Shown here: positions 12,653 through 23,610 of the stretch, one piece after another
Numbering within the stretch: position 1 is the first letter of the stretch
Layout: the number at the start of each line of letters is the position of its first letter
Source of the DNA: Petrosia ficiformis
Taxonomy: Eukaryota; Porifera; Demospongiae; Haplosclerida; Petrosiidae
Assembly (NCBI GenBank): GCA_947044365.1
Contig: OX345639.1
Span: 8,694,718-8,758,717, forward strand
Length of the DNA stretch: 64,000 bases
Reading direction: 5' to 3'
Program-made: the position numbers and the translations under genes
Notes under the pieces: model-generated
What the model saw: only the letters and a program-made list of their open reading frames with translations
What the model was told of the DNA's origin: nothing
Databases searched by the model: none

Positions 12653-13560
12653 TGTTACTACAAAGGAATGTTTACAGTCATTAAGCTGTTGATACCGTAA
12701 CACTGAATTTAGTTGTATGGTTACATAACTCAGTAGGGTTTGCCGTTATTAGTACAACTATCAATACTAACATTTGTAGTGGATAATATCCTACATATAA
12801 TCATACATTCCAGTAAACAGGTCAATAAATGAATTTGCTGAATGTAGTATGTGTGTGGCTACATAACACAGTAGTTTTCCCATGAGACAGTCCACTACAT
12901 TGGCATTATCAATCTGTAAATACTAATGGTATGTGTGTACTCCTACAGGTTGTAGTACATTCAATATAGTAGTATATCACATTAATATAATACATGTGTA
13001 TGTGTTACTACAAAGGAATGTTCACAGTCATTAAGCTGTTGATACAGTAACACTGAATTTAGGTGTATGGTTACGTAACTCATTAGGGTTTGCCGTTATT
13101 AGTACAACTATTAGTGCTAACATTTGTAGTGGATAATATCCTACATATAATCATACATTCCAGTAAACAGGTTAATAAATGAATTTGCTGAATGTAGTAT
13201 GTGTGTGGCTACATAACACAGTAGTTTTCCCATGAGACAGTCCACTACATTGGCATTATCAATCTGTAAATACTAATGGTATGTGTGTACTCCTACAGGT
13301 TGTAGTACATTCAATATAGTAGTATATCACATTAATATAATACATGTGTATGTGTTACTACAAAGGAATGTTCACAGTCATTAAGCTGTTGATACAGTAA
13401 CACTGAATTTAGATGTATGGTTACGTAACTCATTAGGGTTTGCCGTTATTAGTACAACTATCAATACTAACATTTGTAGTGGATAGTATGTTCATACATT
13501 CCAGTAAACAGGTTAATAAATGAATTTGCTGAATGTAGTATGTGTGTGGTTACACAACAC
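12653..13560. repeat. 350-bp tandem repeat, about 2.5 copies
   Basis: Units starting tgttactacaaaggaatg recur at 12653, 13003 and 13353, a period of 350 bases, with only scattered differences. The third copy is truncated. A matching array lies at 31503-32050 downstream of the intact paralogous gene, so the array was carried in a segmental duplication. Confidence 0.85.
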
Positions 13561-13857
13561 ACTCACTGGCACTATCAAAGTTATTCATCTGTGGATATAA
13601 ATGCACATGAATTGAATATAACTGTATGTATGGCATATTCACATTAATATAATGTATGTATATTACTTCATTCCATTCACATTATTAGGTTATATCAACT
13701 AGCATCTGTAGTTTTCGGTAGAGTTATGCATATCATCTTGGATACACATTATGTTCAACCACATAATATTTTACACACTTATAATATAACTTACATGCAC
13801 AGACATAATAATATGTATACATCAAATGCACACTCACAATCACCTACGTACACATCT

Positions 13858-13953
<96 letters not shown>

Positions 13954-13985
13954 ACATACACACACACAAACACACACACACTTAC
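13858..13985. repeat. (CA)n microsatellite
   Basis: Almost uninterrupted CA dinucleotides for about 120 bases. All open frames here are artefacts of the repeat. Confidence 0.95.
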
Positions 13986-14039
13986 TCATATACACACATC
14001 ATGGATATTAAGCTACCTAAAATGTTATTAAAATTATAG

Positions 14040-15032
14040 TGATAGGAACTCACCTCAGAATACATTGAGAAATGACAAATAAATGAGGCATCTTGGGACA
14101 TAAAGGTATATAGTTATTATTTTTACTGGCAAGGGGCTTTTTTAACTTGGGCATATGCTTGCTTTATTTATTTATGCATTCTTTTCACATTCACCTTGAG
14201 CTCGGAAAAATGTTCATAACTTTAATTTTGAATGACCAACAATCTTTTATTAACACCATTTTCATATAATTATCCTTCCTGTTTTTTATATGTATGTGTA
14301 CGTTTGTCATGTATGTAACTATGTGTATATGCATTTATTATATTCAGTATAATGTTAATTGGTTTCTCATTGCCAGAGAGTTTTACTTGGATGAAGCAAT
14401 TGGTTTTGTCTGTCTGTCTATCATGCAATTAAGAAATTGGGGTGTTTCTTCATGTAACCCCAGCGGGATTACGTCATCATTATAATTATCATAAAATTGC
14501 TCTAGGCAGTATCATTGTTAGGTTGAGTGTGGGTTTTTATTTATAGAAGCAAACCCATTTCTATTTATAGTACCAAAAAGGCAGGAGCTTATGAGTGCCT
14601 CGAAGCGGTGATCATAAGCTCCTGACAAAAGGTTACATCAAGAAACTACCAAAAACTGAAAAAAGACTTTGTAATAGTTTAAATATCTAAGCACATCAGA
14701 AAGCTTGAAATTAGTCACGTAAGAAGAAGCTAATCCAGTGTTCAGAATTTCTGTGCTTTCTTGTTATCAGTTTAGAAAAGTTAACAGGTAGTTGAGAGTA
14801 CTTCAAAGCATTCAAATAGAATTATATGTACACAAGTCACATAGAAACAAGTGGCGGATCTAGAGGAGGCGGAGCTGCCACATCCCCCCCTAAATTGCAC
14901 ACACCCACATGGTAATGACTGTTTGATGGCGAAAAAACTAGTAGAATTACTTCCAATTCCAGCAAGAAAGGTATTCATTTATACTTAGTATCAAGTAGTA
15001 TTTTGAATACATGATGTTATCGGAGATGTAGA
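14040..15032. repeat. Intergenic; dispersed repeat fragments
   Basis: No gene seen. About 14190-14290 matches a repeat also found near 39000-39090. About 14380-14780 (caattggttttgtctgtctg ... cacatcagaaagctt ... ctgtgctttcttgttat) matches 33410-33640 and, in part, 3690-3760. A short hairpin (caggagcttatga / tcataagctcctg) lies at 14582-14624. Confidence 0.6.
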
Positions 15033-15215
15033 GAGAAAGAAAGAAAGAAAGACACCTGAAGCAATGGAAAAATGAAAATGAGAGTTGCCTCAGGTGAGAT
15101 TCGAACCCACGACACTCTGTACTCCGGACAGATGCTCTACCAACTGAGCTACCAAGGCAGCTCAGCTGGCAGGGTTCGAATCAAACATCTCATATGCCTG
15201 TATGAACAGGCTAAC
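15033..15215 (-). mobile_element. tRNA-derived SINE-like element
   Basis: On the minus strand, 15158-15086 folds as a 73-base cloverleaf: acceptor GCCTTGG/CTGAGGC, D arm GCTC/GAGC, anticodon stem TCTGT/ACAGA, T arm GTGGG-TTCGAAT-CTCAC. The anticodon loop CCGGAGT would give anticodon GGA (Ser), but position 33 is C, not T, and the variable region is only five bases, whereas serine tRNAs have a long arm. A second B-box-like gattcgaaccctg precedes it, and a CTTT simple repeat follows it at 15033-15052. I therefore prefer a SINE or tRNA pseudogene over a working tRNA gene. Confidence 0.6.
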
Positions 15216-15937
15216 TTACGTGTATATGTAATTTATATATGTAGTTAAAAAGCTGGTATGACTCCCAGATTGCACCCTATTGCCATTTTTAGGGGTCCAA
15301 AATCAAAATGTTCCTGGGGGGCATGTCCTCAGACCCCCCTACAACCATGGAAATTATACTGCCCCTGCTAATCTCAAATCCTGAATCTGCCCCTGGAAAT
15401 ACTTGTGCATATTTATATAAAAAATTAATTGTCCATCTGTGTGTTGTACTTTTGACCTACCTTCTTGCATTCTTCTACTTCCCTTATAAGACTGGATTAT
15501 GATTAACAGAAGCTCCTACTTCTCTTTTTAGAGCAGCAGAATTAATTATTAAACAATTATATACCATTGGATTTTTTTTCTGTGGTAGAAATCATTTTGT
15601 CAGGCTGGTCAATATTTATTTAGCTGGAAGGAAGAATTTCTAAATTATCAGGTTTAGTGTCACTGAAGTATACTATTCCCTTAAAAGGGCTTAGCATGTT
15701 TTTGGCAATGCTTCGACATTTACAAAACTAGAGGCTCTGCTGCAGATATCTTGGCGATTGTTCACTTTCTGTACCCCAAACTTGGCTTCTTTTCTGACAT
15801 GGAGTACTACTTCTAGCAGGTTAGGTTGCTTACCGTGACTCGAAAGTTCCCAAATGGTCTGCAGGACAACATCAAATGCAGTGTTCTCTCTTTTAACAGC
15901 AACTGAACAGCAATGGATGGAGACCGCCTTTAAAATT

Positions 15938-16093
15938 CCCCCCTGTACTCTATATTTAGGCCAAAGGGCAGCTAAAAACCATCGAGTCTTTAGCCATTTT
16001 CTTGGGCTTATCACTGAAAACAGGTACAAACATTTGGAGTGTTTCATAATGCTAGGAATGCACTCCTAAGTGCGTAGCGGGTCAAATGTCACC
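15938..16093. repeat. Dispersed repeat, copy 1 (copy 2 at 40122-40273)
   Basis: About 150 bases from ctctatatttaggccaaagg to gggtcaaatgtcac are clearly similar to intronic sequence of the ankyrin gene at 40122-40273. The open frame on the minus strand across 15691-16047 is not conserved between copies and is not called. Confidence 0.7.
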
Positions 16094-16243
16094 AATATTT
16101 CCATCAGCCCTCTAAGTGTTAATTAATAGAGTAGCTTAAAGCAAATTTAGTGGAATACTTCAAAACATGTAAAGTGCAAGTGACACTATTTGATGTCAAC
16201 TATAAACATTTAATTAGTTAACTGTAGTACTCTTTTAATACAG

Positions 16244-17405
16244 GTTATCATGTCATTACAACTGAGGGAAAAGAATAATGAACCACTACCCACAAACCAT
16301 CATCAGGAACAAGAACAAAAGGCTGTAAAAGGTATCACATATACTTACACACAAGCATTCAAAATTCATTAAACACTATTTCATAGGGATACCCAACTTT
16401 CTTTAGTAGTAAATAAATTAGTCTTTTCTAAATACAACTTTTGTAATAAAACTTAAATTCTTGGGACTCATAAGAAGTTGAAGAGTAATCATGCTCATTA
16501 TATGGATATATAGTTACTACATACATCATAAAATGTTGTATGTTTTTGTTTGTCATGCTGCAACTCAATCCAATCCTTAAGTTCAAGTCGGACAATCAAA
16601 GGTGGTAATATAGTTACATATGTAACCAGTTCATTATAGGATTTACATGTCATTGAATTAGTGGAACCAGTAACCATATTTACAATTTGGAACTAAAAAC
16701 TATACATGTACTTACAATGTTGCGCATATAATTATTTACAATGTTATACATTGCGTAGATGAACTAAGATTACACAATGTGATATAAATATACTTATGAA
16801 ATATTAATGCATCTCATGAAATTCTGACCAATGAGATTGTAGGAAAGGCATCACCTGCCAGCACTTTAAACAAGGTACCACATTTGCTGTAGGTAGATGA
16901 TCATGAACCAACAGTCCAAACTACACAAATTGAAATTAATATATGGAACCAAATGCCACATATACAATACTATAATTATGTATGTAGATGAACCAATAGT
17001 TCGACACTATGTATGAAATAAGTATGTCATGATTTTGAACAATACACCACTTTTACAATAGTACTAGTATTCATATTACGTAGATGAACCAATGGAACTA
17101 GAAATTAAAATAAAAGAACAGAGTCTTGTTACTAGTAATAAATCAAACCTATTACCTTCATGGAATAAAGGATCCAGGAACACTGCATATCCAATTCCAG
17201 GTACTTCAAACATCAGTGTATGTTTGTATTTATTAACTTGTCCTGGCTTCACTCTATCAGCCAAACCTGTAGCTTCATTACTCTCTATTTGGACTACACA
17301 ACTCAATGCCAAAGCTTCAGCTGGACATCCTGATTTCAAGGGTAGAATTGTGTCTCAAACTAATAGAGCAGATTTGTATTCATTCATGAAGAGTAATAAT
17401 GATAG
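16244..17405 (+). CDS. Hypothetical multi-exon fragment
   Basis: I do not recognise this. Two exon-like stretches stand out. 16244-16331 is glutamine/glutamate-rich (LREKNNEPLPTNHHQEQEQK) and is bounded by cag| and |gtatca. 17094-17405 reads DEPMELEIKIKEQ...PSWNKG...AGHPDFKGRIVSQTNRADLYSF and is bounded by gtag| and |gtgagc. Between them the motif gtagatgaac recurs at about 16756, 16982 and 17091 (with gtagatgatcatgaac at about 16893) at possible acceptor sites, so small duplicated exons are possible. No start or stop is established. The opposite strand of 17094-17405 is also open. It may be a gene fragment or transposon remnant. Confidence 0.3.
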
Positions 17406-18330
17406 GTGAGCTACATGTTCATCCCACATGATCATAAATGTGACCTAACTGTGTATATGAGTACGAGTATAATGCATGTCATGGTGTATGACAGTTACTA
17501 TAAAGACTACTGATATTGATGGTGTTTTTTTTTTTATTTGGTTAGTTTTGGGTTCAAACTGAAATTCACCAATCAGTTCATGAATGTGCTGCGCGTTCTA
17601 AACGTTTTTCCTACTGAGAAATATAAAACAACCAGCCGATATTTTTCATGGAATATGTCTAACAAGAAGTAGTAGTCTCCATTTCTCAGTTTTCACCTTT
17701 CTCTACTAAGTACTTCCAGTGATTAATTAAAATGGAAACAGCTGTTTATTGTTTAAACATAAAATGCACATGTTCAGTCAAGCCCATGTAATAAAATTCG
17801 TCAATACTGTGAACAGCAAACTGTCAATATTTCCATATATACGGTATTATGCATTACTATACTACTGAGCAATTAGCTATCAAAATATTAGGATGTGTAT
17901 AACAATTTTGGTTAAACAAAGAAAACAGCTATTACCAGTATTCCCAAAATGTAATAAATAGAATATTTTAATTCTAAACTGCTGTTTCTCCGGGGTTTTA
18001 AACAAGTACATACATGTACACATTTTGAAAAGGTATCATGGATAATGCACTTAAATATACATGTCATTGGTGTGATCTGCGCATGCAATAAACAAGTACT
18101 TATTCTCAAATATGCACTAAAAATTTAGTATGCATTGGAAATACTGTATCTCTCTAATTCTCAAACCTTACTATCAAATTCATTTAAAGTGATCCACATC
18201 TATTTTTCTTTCTCTTCAGTGTCATATCTTCAGGAGATCAAGATATATATATTTTAAAAACGCATTATAAAATACAAAATAACAATTTTTTTAATGTTAA
18301 TTTCTGTTATACACATCACAATAAAAAATA
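17406..18330. other. Intergenic, nothing recognised
   Basis: AT-rich sequence without a convincing reading frame or repeat structure. Confidence 0.5.
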
Positions 18331-18344
18331 TGTAACATCAGCGT

Positions 18345-18575
18345 GGCCTAGGATTTGCAAAATATTGAAAACAAAGAGCAACTTTATGTTTAAGAAGTTC
18401 ATCTTGTTCTTTAGTATATTTTGCAAGATCAATAGCTCTAGTCTGTAAACCAACTTTAAACCAATTTCTCTTCATCAACAAGAATGTAATGCCAAACATT
18501 GTCTCTCTCCTTTTGTTGCAAGGTACGTGTGTCTTGGACTTCTTCCCATACTATCTTGCATTTCTGATAACCTCA
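18345..18575 (-). pseudogene. Frameshifted coding exon of unknown family
   Basis: On the minus strand, after a plausible acceptor (gttatcag), one frame reads KIVWEEVQDTRTLQQKER then DNVWHYILVDEEK. The protein-like sequence then continues in another frame as NWFKVGLQTRAIDLAKYTKE, then ELLKHKVALCFQYF and a stop. There is no room for an intron at the switch, so a small indel is likely. Composition and helical pattern look like real protein, but I cannot name the family. Confidence 0.4.
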
Positions 18576-18789
18576 AAATTATAATATGATGATTTGATAT
18601 GTAATATAGTGTATAATGTAATGTCATGTAATGATTATACTGTAATTCAATAATAAACCTGCATGTGAATTGAAATTTGACATATGCGGAAAAGAATGGG
18701 AAGGATAATTTTATGAAAATGATGTAGGTAAAAAAATTGTTTATCCATACAAATGAACTTTTTTCCAAGGACAATGAATCATTTTAGAG

Positions 18790-19295
18790 CAACATGATGG
18801 TGCCTTTTCACTCCACCTGTAGCCCTTTTAGTGTGATTTATTTTGCTACCCACAATTCCTTTGTGTCCTATATGGCCTAATGCACTATAAAATAAGACAG
18901 GTTGATAGTAGGACATATGCATGATGGTGCCTCATCACTCCAAGCACTAGATCTTCTTTCTTGATTGTGGGTGACATATAAAACCAGGAAAGACCAGTGT
19001 CACTATCTTAAGTTTCCAAGCTAAATCTACTGCCTGAATGAATTCACATTTAATACATCTTCAAATCACACACACACACTGTTTACATAGAAACATTGTA
19101 ATAATTATGTTATGTAGTATAAATATACGCCTATGCAGTGTCAACTCTCAACTTTTTTTTAAAGTGAGGTTTACTTGACTTTGCATTACTAATATGAAGT
19201 AAGCAGCTTCCCACCAGTCTTGTCATCATCAAATTGACCTAAGTGAAAGATCCTTTCAAGTTTCCTGGTTTCTATCAGGGAACTATTCTGATACA
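18790..19295 (-). pseudogene. Decayed block-B copy of the gene at 1-2614
   Basis: 18830-19030 matches exon 4 of the left-edge gene (minus-strand reading ACPTIYFQPVLFYSALGHIG in the parent), and 19140-19290 matches its exon 3. Deletions and frame breaks are plain, for example loss of most of the segment before the LAW motif. Its position, directly 3' of the intact coiled-coil gene at 19666-22126, mirrors block A, where the corresponding gene is intact and its neighbour is ruined. Confidence 0.75.
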
Positions 19296-19665
19296 ATATA
19301 AATATGTATTAAGGAAAAATTAAACCCTACATAACTACAGCTTTTTGTCTTTTGCATTATAGCAGTGTAGGTACTTATGTAGGGTTATTATGGAAGTGGT
19401 TTGTTTAATTTTGGGTCCTACATTAACTTCCTGTGTTAGTACCTTCCCAACCTTGTTTGCATACTTTGGGGGTTTTGACATCCTTACATCTTTTTTCACT
19501 TTTTATTGAAAATGTTTTTTTATTATCCTTGTATGTATATATATATATATATATTATATATATTATATATATCATTAGATAACCTTTTCTCATACAGGAT
19601 ACTGACCAAAATATTATTTAATGCAATAATCAATTATAGTTAAGAATAATTATGTTTCTGTCTAT
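19296..19665. other. Intergenic, AT microsatellite
   Basis: No gene seen. An (AT)n tract lies at about 19535-19570. Confidence 0.5.
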
Positions 19666-22126
19666 TTAGTTTATTTTGCTCTCTTTGACCTTTACATTTT
19701 TGGTGTGCATTTTCTTACTGCTTGCTCCTGTACTTTTATCGGGAAGATTATTAGCATCAGTTTTGGCAGTTTTAGTTTGTGAAGGGAACTTGATGTCTGG
19801 TTCCTTTACAAGCTTGGAACTAGTGGTTTCGATATGTGAATGACATTGTAAATTGTCTTTATTTTGTTCATTCATTTTAGATTTACAGACTATGCGAGCC
19901 TCACCCTTTTGACCGATAGTACCCAGTGGACTATAGAATAGCACTGGTCTCATATGTTCAAATTCACACTGTTCTAGCGGTAACAACTCATCCTTTTCCC
20001 CTGATATTTCATGTGTTTCTTCACTGTATGTAGGTAGATTATCAAATGTTATTGGTGGGGACAGCAACACCATCTTCCATGATAGCTCAGTGATTCTTTT
20101 TACCACACATTTAACATCAGCCTCTTGAGTTGTTACATAGCATTGGATAAATTCAGCTTCCATTACCTATGCAAAGTATACACCAACCTTTGAAAACTAA
20201 CAAAATTTTATGATATAATATATATATTAAGTAGCTATACTACCTGATTTACAACACATTCCGGAAGTGACTGAAGCTTGTGGTTGGCATTAGCAACTGA
20301 CATTAAACAGGAATATGCATCCTGTCTTCCTTTCCAAGGAAACCGTATGTCAGGATTTTCCATTTCTTCTTTAGTAAAAGGACGTTTTGGAGCAGTATGG
20401 AGTGTCTCAAGCTCTTCTATGGCTTTACTCATAATTTCTTTTGAACAACACTTATAAGCATACTGTAGTAATGTTGATACACATACAGTTTATAACACGT
20501 ACTTCATTTATTTCTACTTGCCTCAAAAAGTTCTGTCAGGAACTTAGCTCTTTCCAGATGCGTAGTAATATTCAACTTAGAAAGAAGCTGCCTCTCTTTA
20601 TAAACTTGGCTAAATTCTTTAGCTACATCACTATGTTCAATGTCTCCAACTCTTTTGCAGTCACTTCTCATTCTCATTTCACGTGTTTGATCTGTAAGTC
20701 TATATATATAAAATTATATGTAATTATAATGATCACTAGCTAAATATAATATTAAAAGTTATAATTATAGTTCTATGATAGAAGTTCCATCATACTTGTA
20801 CATCAATAAGATTCTTACTTTCTTAGTCTCTGTATTTCTTCCTGATATTGCTTGTTCTCTCTATTTTATGAATGGAAAATTGAATGGGCTCTTGCTATTC
20901 ATAATGATGTGTAACATTATCCCTTTCAATTATACATAACTTGCAAATGTTGATTTAAAAAATAAATTCACTTATGGAATAAGGTAATGTACATGCATGC
21001 ATGGAAAGGGATATGATGAAGCCACCCTTCATAGCTTCAGACAATGCTTTAAATGTGATATATGTATCGTGGTTTGATACATACATTGGGTGGTTTGTTG
21101 CTATATAAACATGACTTCATGAAATCACGAAATATATTAGTTATGTCATGCCCATTTGTGCAATATCAGGCTTATAATCACCTTGCCCTCAGACTTGGTG
21201 ATTACAAACCTGATATAGCACTCGTGGCATGACATAACCTATACATATATATAATTATGTATGTATGCATGCAGAGTTACATATATTATAATTACAGAGG
21301 TATAACTCAGAACTTACGCATTTTGACGTAGTAACATTCCCTTTATTTCATGCTTATGTTGCCTTAAATGTTAAACAAACAATGATAGAAGTAATCACCA
21401 TTATAATAAATCATATTACTTTTGTAGTTCCTGTATTGTGTGGTCATGTTGCTTTTGTAGTTCCTGTATTGTGTGGTCATGTTGCCTTAAATGTTAAAGA
21501 AACAATTATAGAAGGAATATAAATCATATATATGTATTACTTTTGCAATTCCCATATTTTTTCTTCTTTTTGCCTTAAATGTAATATAAATAATTGCATG
21601 TATAGACGGAATCACACAATAAACCATATTATATACCTTTGCAGTTTAGTAAGCTTATCTTTATACTGTTTTTTTCTAATGTTAAAAAAAGCTTAATGTG
21701 TGCAATACAGTTATTTTAAAAATCCCTTACATTTCTTCATAATTACTATTTTTTTCCTTCTCAAGCTCTGTAGACTTCCTATTGAATTGTGAATAGTGAT
21801 GTTGGTCATGAATACATGTATGTTCCATACTGTTTAAGAATTTGAATATCTCGATCCCTGTATGTGGTTTAAAAGTTCACTATAAAAAATACATAATAGG
21901 AACAGTGGTGATTATGATTACTTGTTTTCCATGAAAGCATCGAATTTCTCATCAATAACCTTACTGGTCCTTGTCAACTCCTCTTTTATAGATTTCTTGA
22001 ATTGTTTGGAAGCATCATTTAGTTGTTCTCTGCATGTAAACAGGAATAGTCATAGTTATATTTGCTTGACCATTGTCAATCAACATACGACGATTCCTCT
22101 CCTTCTCTGCTAATTAGATTTCCCAT
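19666..22126 (-). CDS. Coiled-coil protein with Mieap-C-like domain (block B, intact)
   Basis: Eleven exons, all in phase, encode 434 residues: 22126-22089, 22029-21922, 21778-21731, 21675-21637, 21573-21541, 21485-21420, 21362-21318, 20860-20819, 20699-20522, 20450-20244, 20166-19666. Residues about 1-130 are a charged coiled coil built from very small exons. The 66-base exon is a perfect internal duplication of an 11-residue unit QHDHTIQELQK. The rest matches the core of the left-edge gene: helices, then ITELSWKMVLLSPPITF and MRPVLFYSPLGTIGQKGEA, which I compare to the Mieap C-terminal domain. It ends in a polar, lysine/serine-rich tail with no further domain. The exon 9 donor is gcaagt, a GC-AG intron. 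It is divergent from Hsp70-like copy B, with 354 bases between start codons. Mieap proteins act in mitochondrial quality control, but whether that applies here is unknown. Confidence 0.75.
21135..21245. mobile_element. Foldback element in a coiled-coil gene intron
   Basis: The arms ttatgtcatgcc / ggcatgacataa and caatatcaggcttataatcac / gtgattacaaacctgatat flank the centre cttgccctcagactt. It lies in the intron between exons 20860-20819 and 21362-21318. Confidence 0.65.
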
Positions 22127-22480
22127 TGAGATACTGCAGGTTGCTGCCAACAGCTAGTCTAGTCGCCTGACTATAATAATTATAATTTATTGCTGATCAT
22201 GTGACCTGTGATAGATATAAATAGTTATTGCACACTTTGCTCACCTCTACTAACGAAGCTGCTTCAACAACAGTGGTAGTTCACCAGATCGTCAATAAAT
22301 CACTTAGAACACACTTGACAGTGCATCGTGTGTTTCAATGTAGCACTTGGGCGGTCAATAAAGGTCGAGTTTATTGACCCGCCCGGGCCCTCGTGCTACA
22401 TTAAAACACGTAATCACGGTAAAGTGTGTTCTAACTATTACTTATTATAGACAACAGCATTGACGCAGATACGATACGAG
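22127..22480. promoter_or_regulatory. Bidirectional promoter region of pair B, with foldback insertion
   Basis: This is the 354 bases between the divergent ATGs at 22126 (minus) and 22481 (plus). Most of its right half, 22304-22434, is a foldback element: outer arms ttagaacacactt / aagtgtgttctaa, inner arms caatgtagcac / gtgctacatt, and cggtcaataaa / tttattgaccg. The promoter role is inferred from position. Confidence 0.6.
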
Positions 22481-23064
22481 ATGTGTGCGGCAAAGCCCGA
22501 AGAAAGTTCAACAGATTCAGATGGTCCATTATCACTTCTTCCTTTGTTGCTGGGATTAGGTGATGGTTCATTGTTACCTCTTCTAACTGCAGGCCGCAGA
22601 GAGCAAAAGGCCAGCCGTGTAAAAAGAAGTGCTTTGAAGGAGAAGTACGGTCAAGATATTGGACGATTTTGTGAAACGACAGGGAATGTTGCAGCCATTG
22701 ATTTTGGTACAACATTTTGTTCTTTAGCATACACAACTGGATCTGAGGAACAAAATGTTGGAAATGTAAAACTAAATGAAGTTTATTCTCGCGTTCCAAC
22801 TGCTGTACTCCTTCGTCAGAAACAAGATTGCTCGGTTGACGATACCGATGATCCTGTAACTAAATCTGTGGCATATGAAATTAAAGCTTTTGGATATCAA
22901 GCACAAGAGGAGCATCGTAAACTTCGCAGTCATGATCGCTCAAAGTGCTTGTATTTTGAACGTTTTAAAATGAATCTTCAACAAGACCAGGTATAGTTAT
23001 GATTATCAAATTGCATATACTGACTTCTTGAATTATGTATAATTATAATTATAATTATTACATA

Positions 23065-23109
<45 letters not shown>

Positions 23110-23564
23110 GTCAATAGAAATATGGTGATCAAAGCATCAAATGGGACAGAATACTACCTCGTGGAGGTGATTGCATTCATTCTGTGTTATTTAAAAGAAG
23201 TATTAAAGAAATATCTAGCTCAACCATTACATGGAAATGATACCATGCAGCTAACAACAGATGATTTTGATTGGGTTATTACTGTACCTGCTATATGGAA
23301 ATCAAGGGGAAAACTAATGATGAGGGAAGCTGCATATATGGTATGTATGATGATTATAATCGCACGTATAGTTTTAACTAGCAAAATTCAAAGCATTGTG
23401 GGGGCGAGCCTGGTTGTTACTCAGTGGGAGTTGAAGTGTACAAACAAAACAACTAGCAAAAACTAAACAAAAGATAACTGAGCTAGAGTCAAACCAGTGA
23501 CCCTTGGCTCCAAAGTGTACAAACAAATTTGAATAGCTAAATGGGGCTTGCTCAGGCTCACTCC

Positions 23565-23610
<46 letters not shown>

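Noticed and set aside
13726..14031. His/Thr-rich and Cys/Val-rich ORFs on both strands
   Set aside because: Products of the (CA)n tract.
15691..16069. Overlapping ORFs on both strands
   Set aside because: They lie in a dispersed repeat whose second copy (40122-40273) does not keep the frames.
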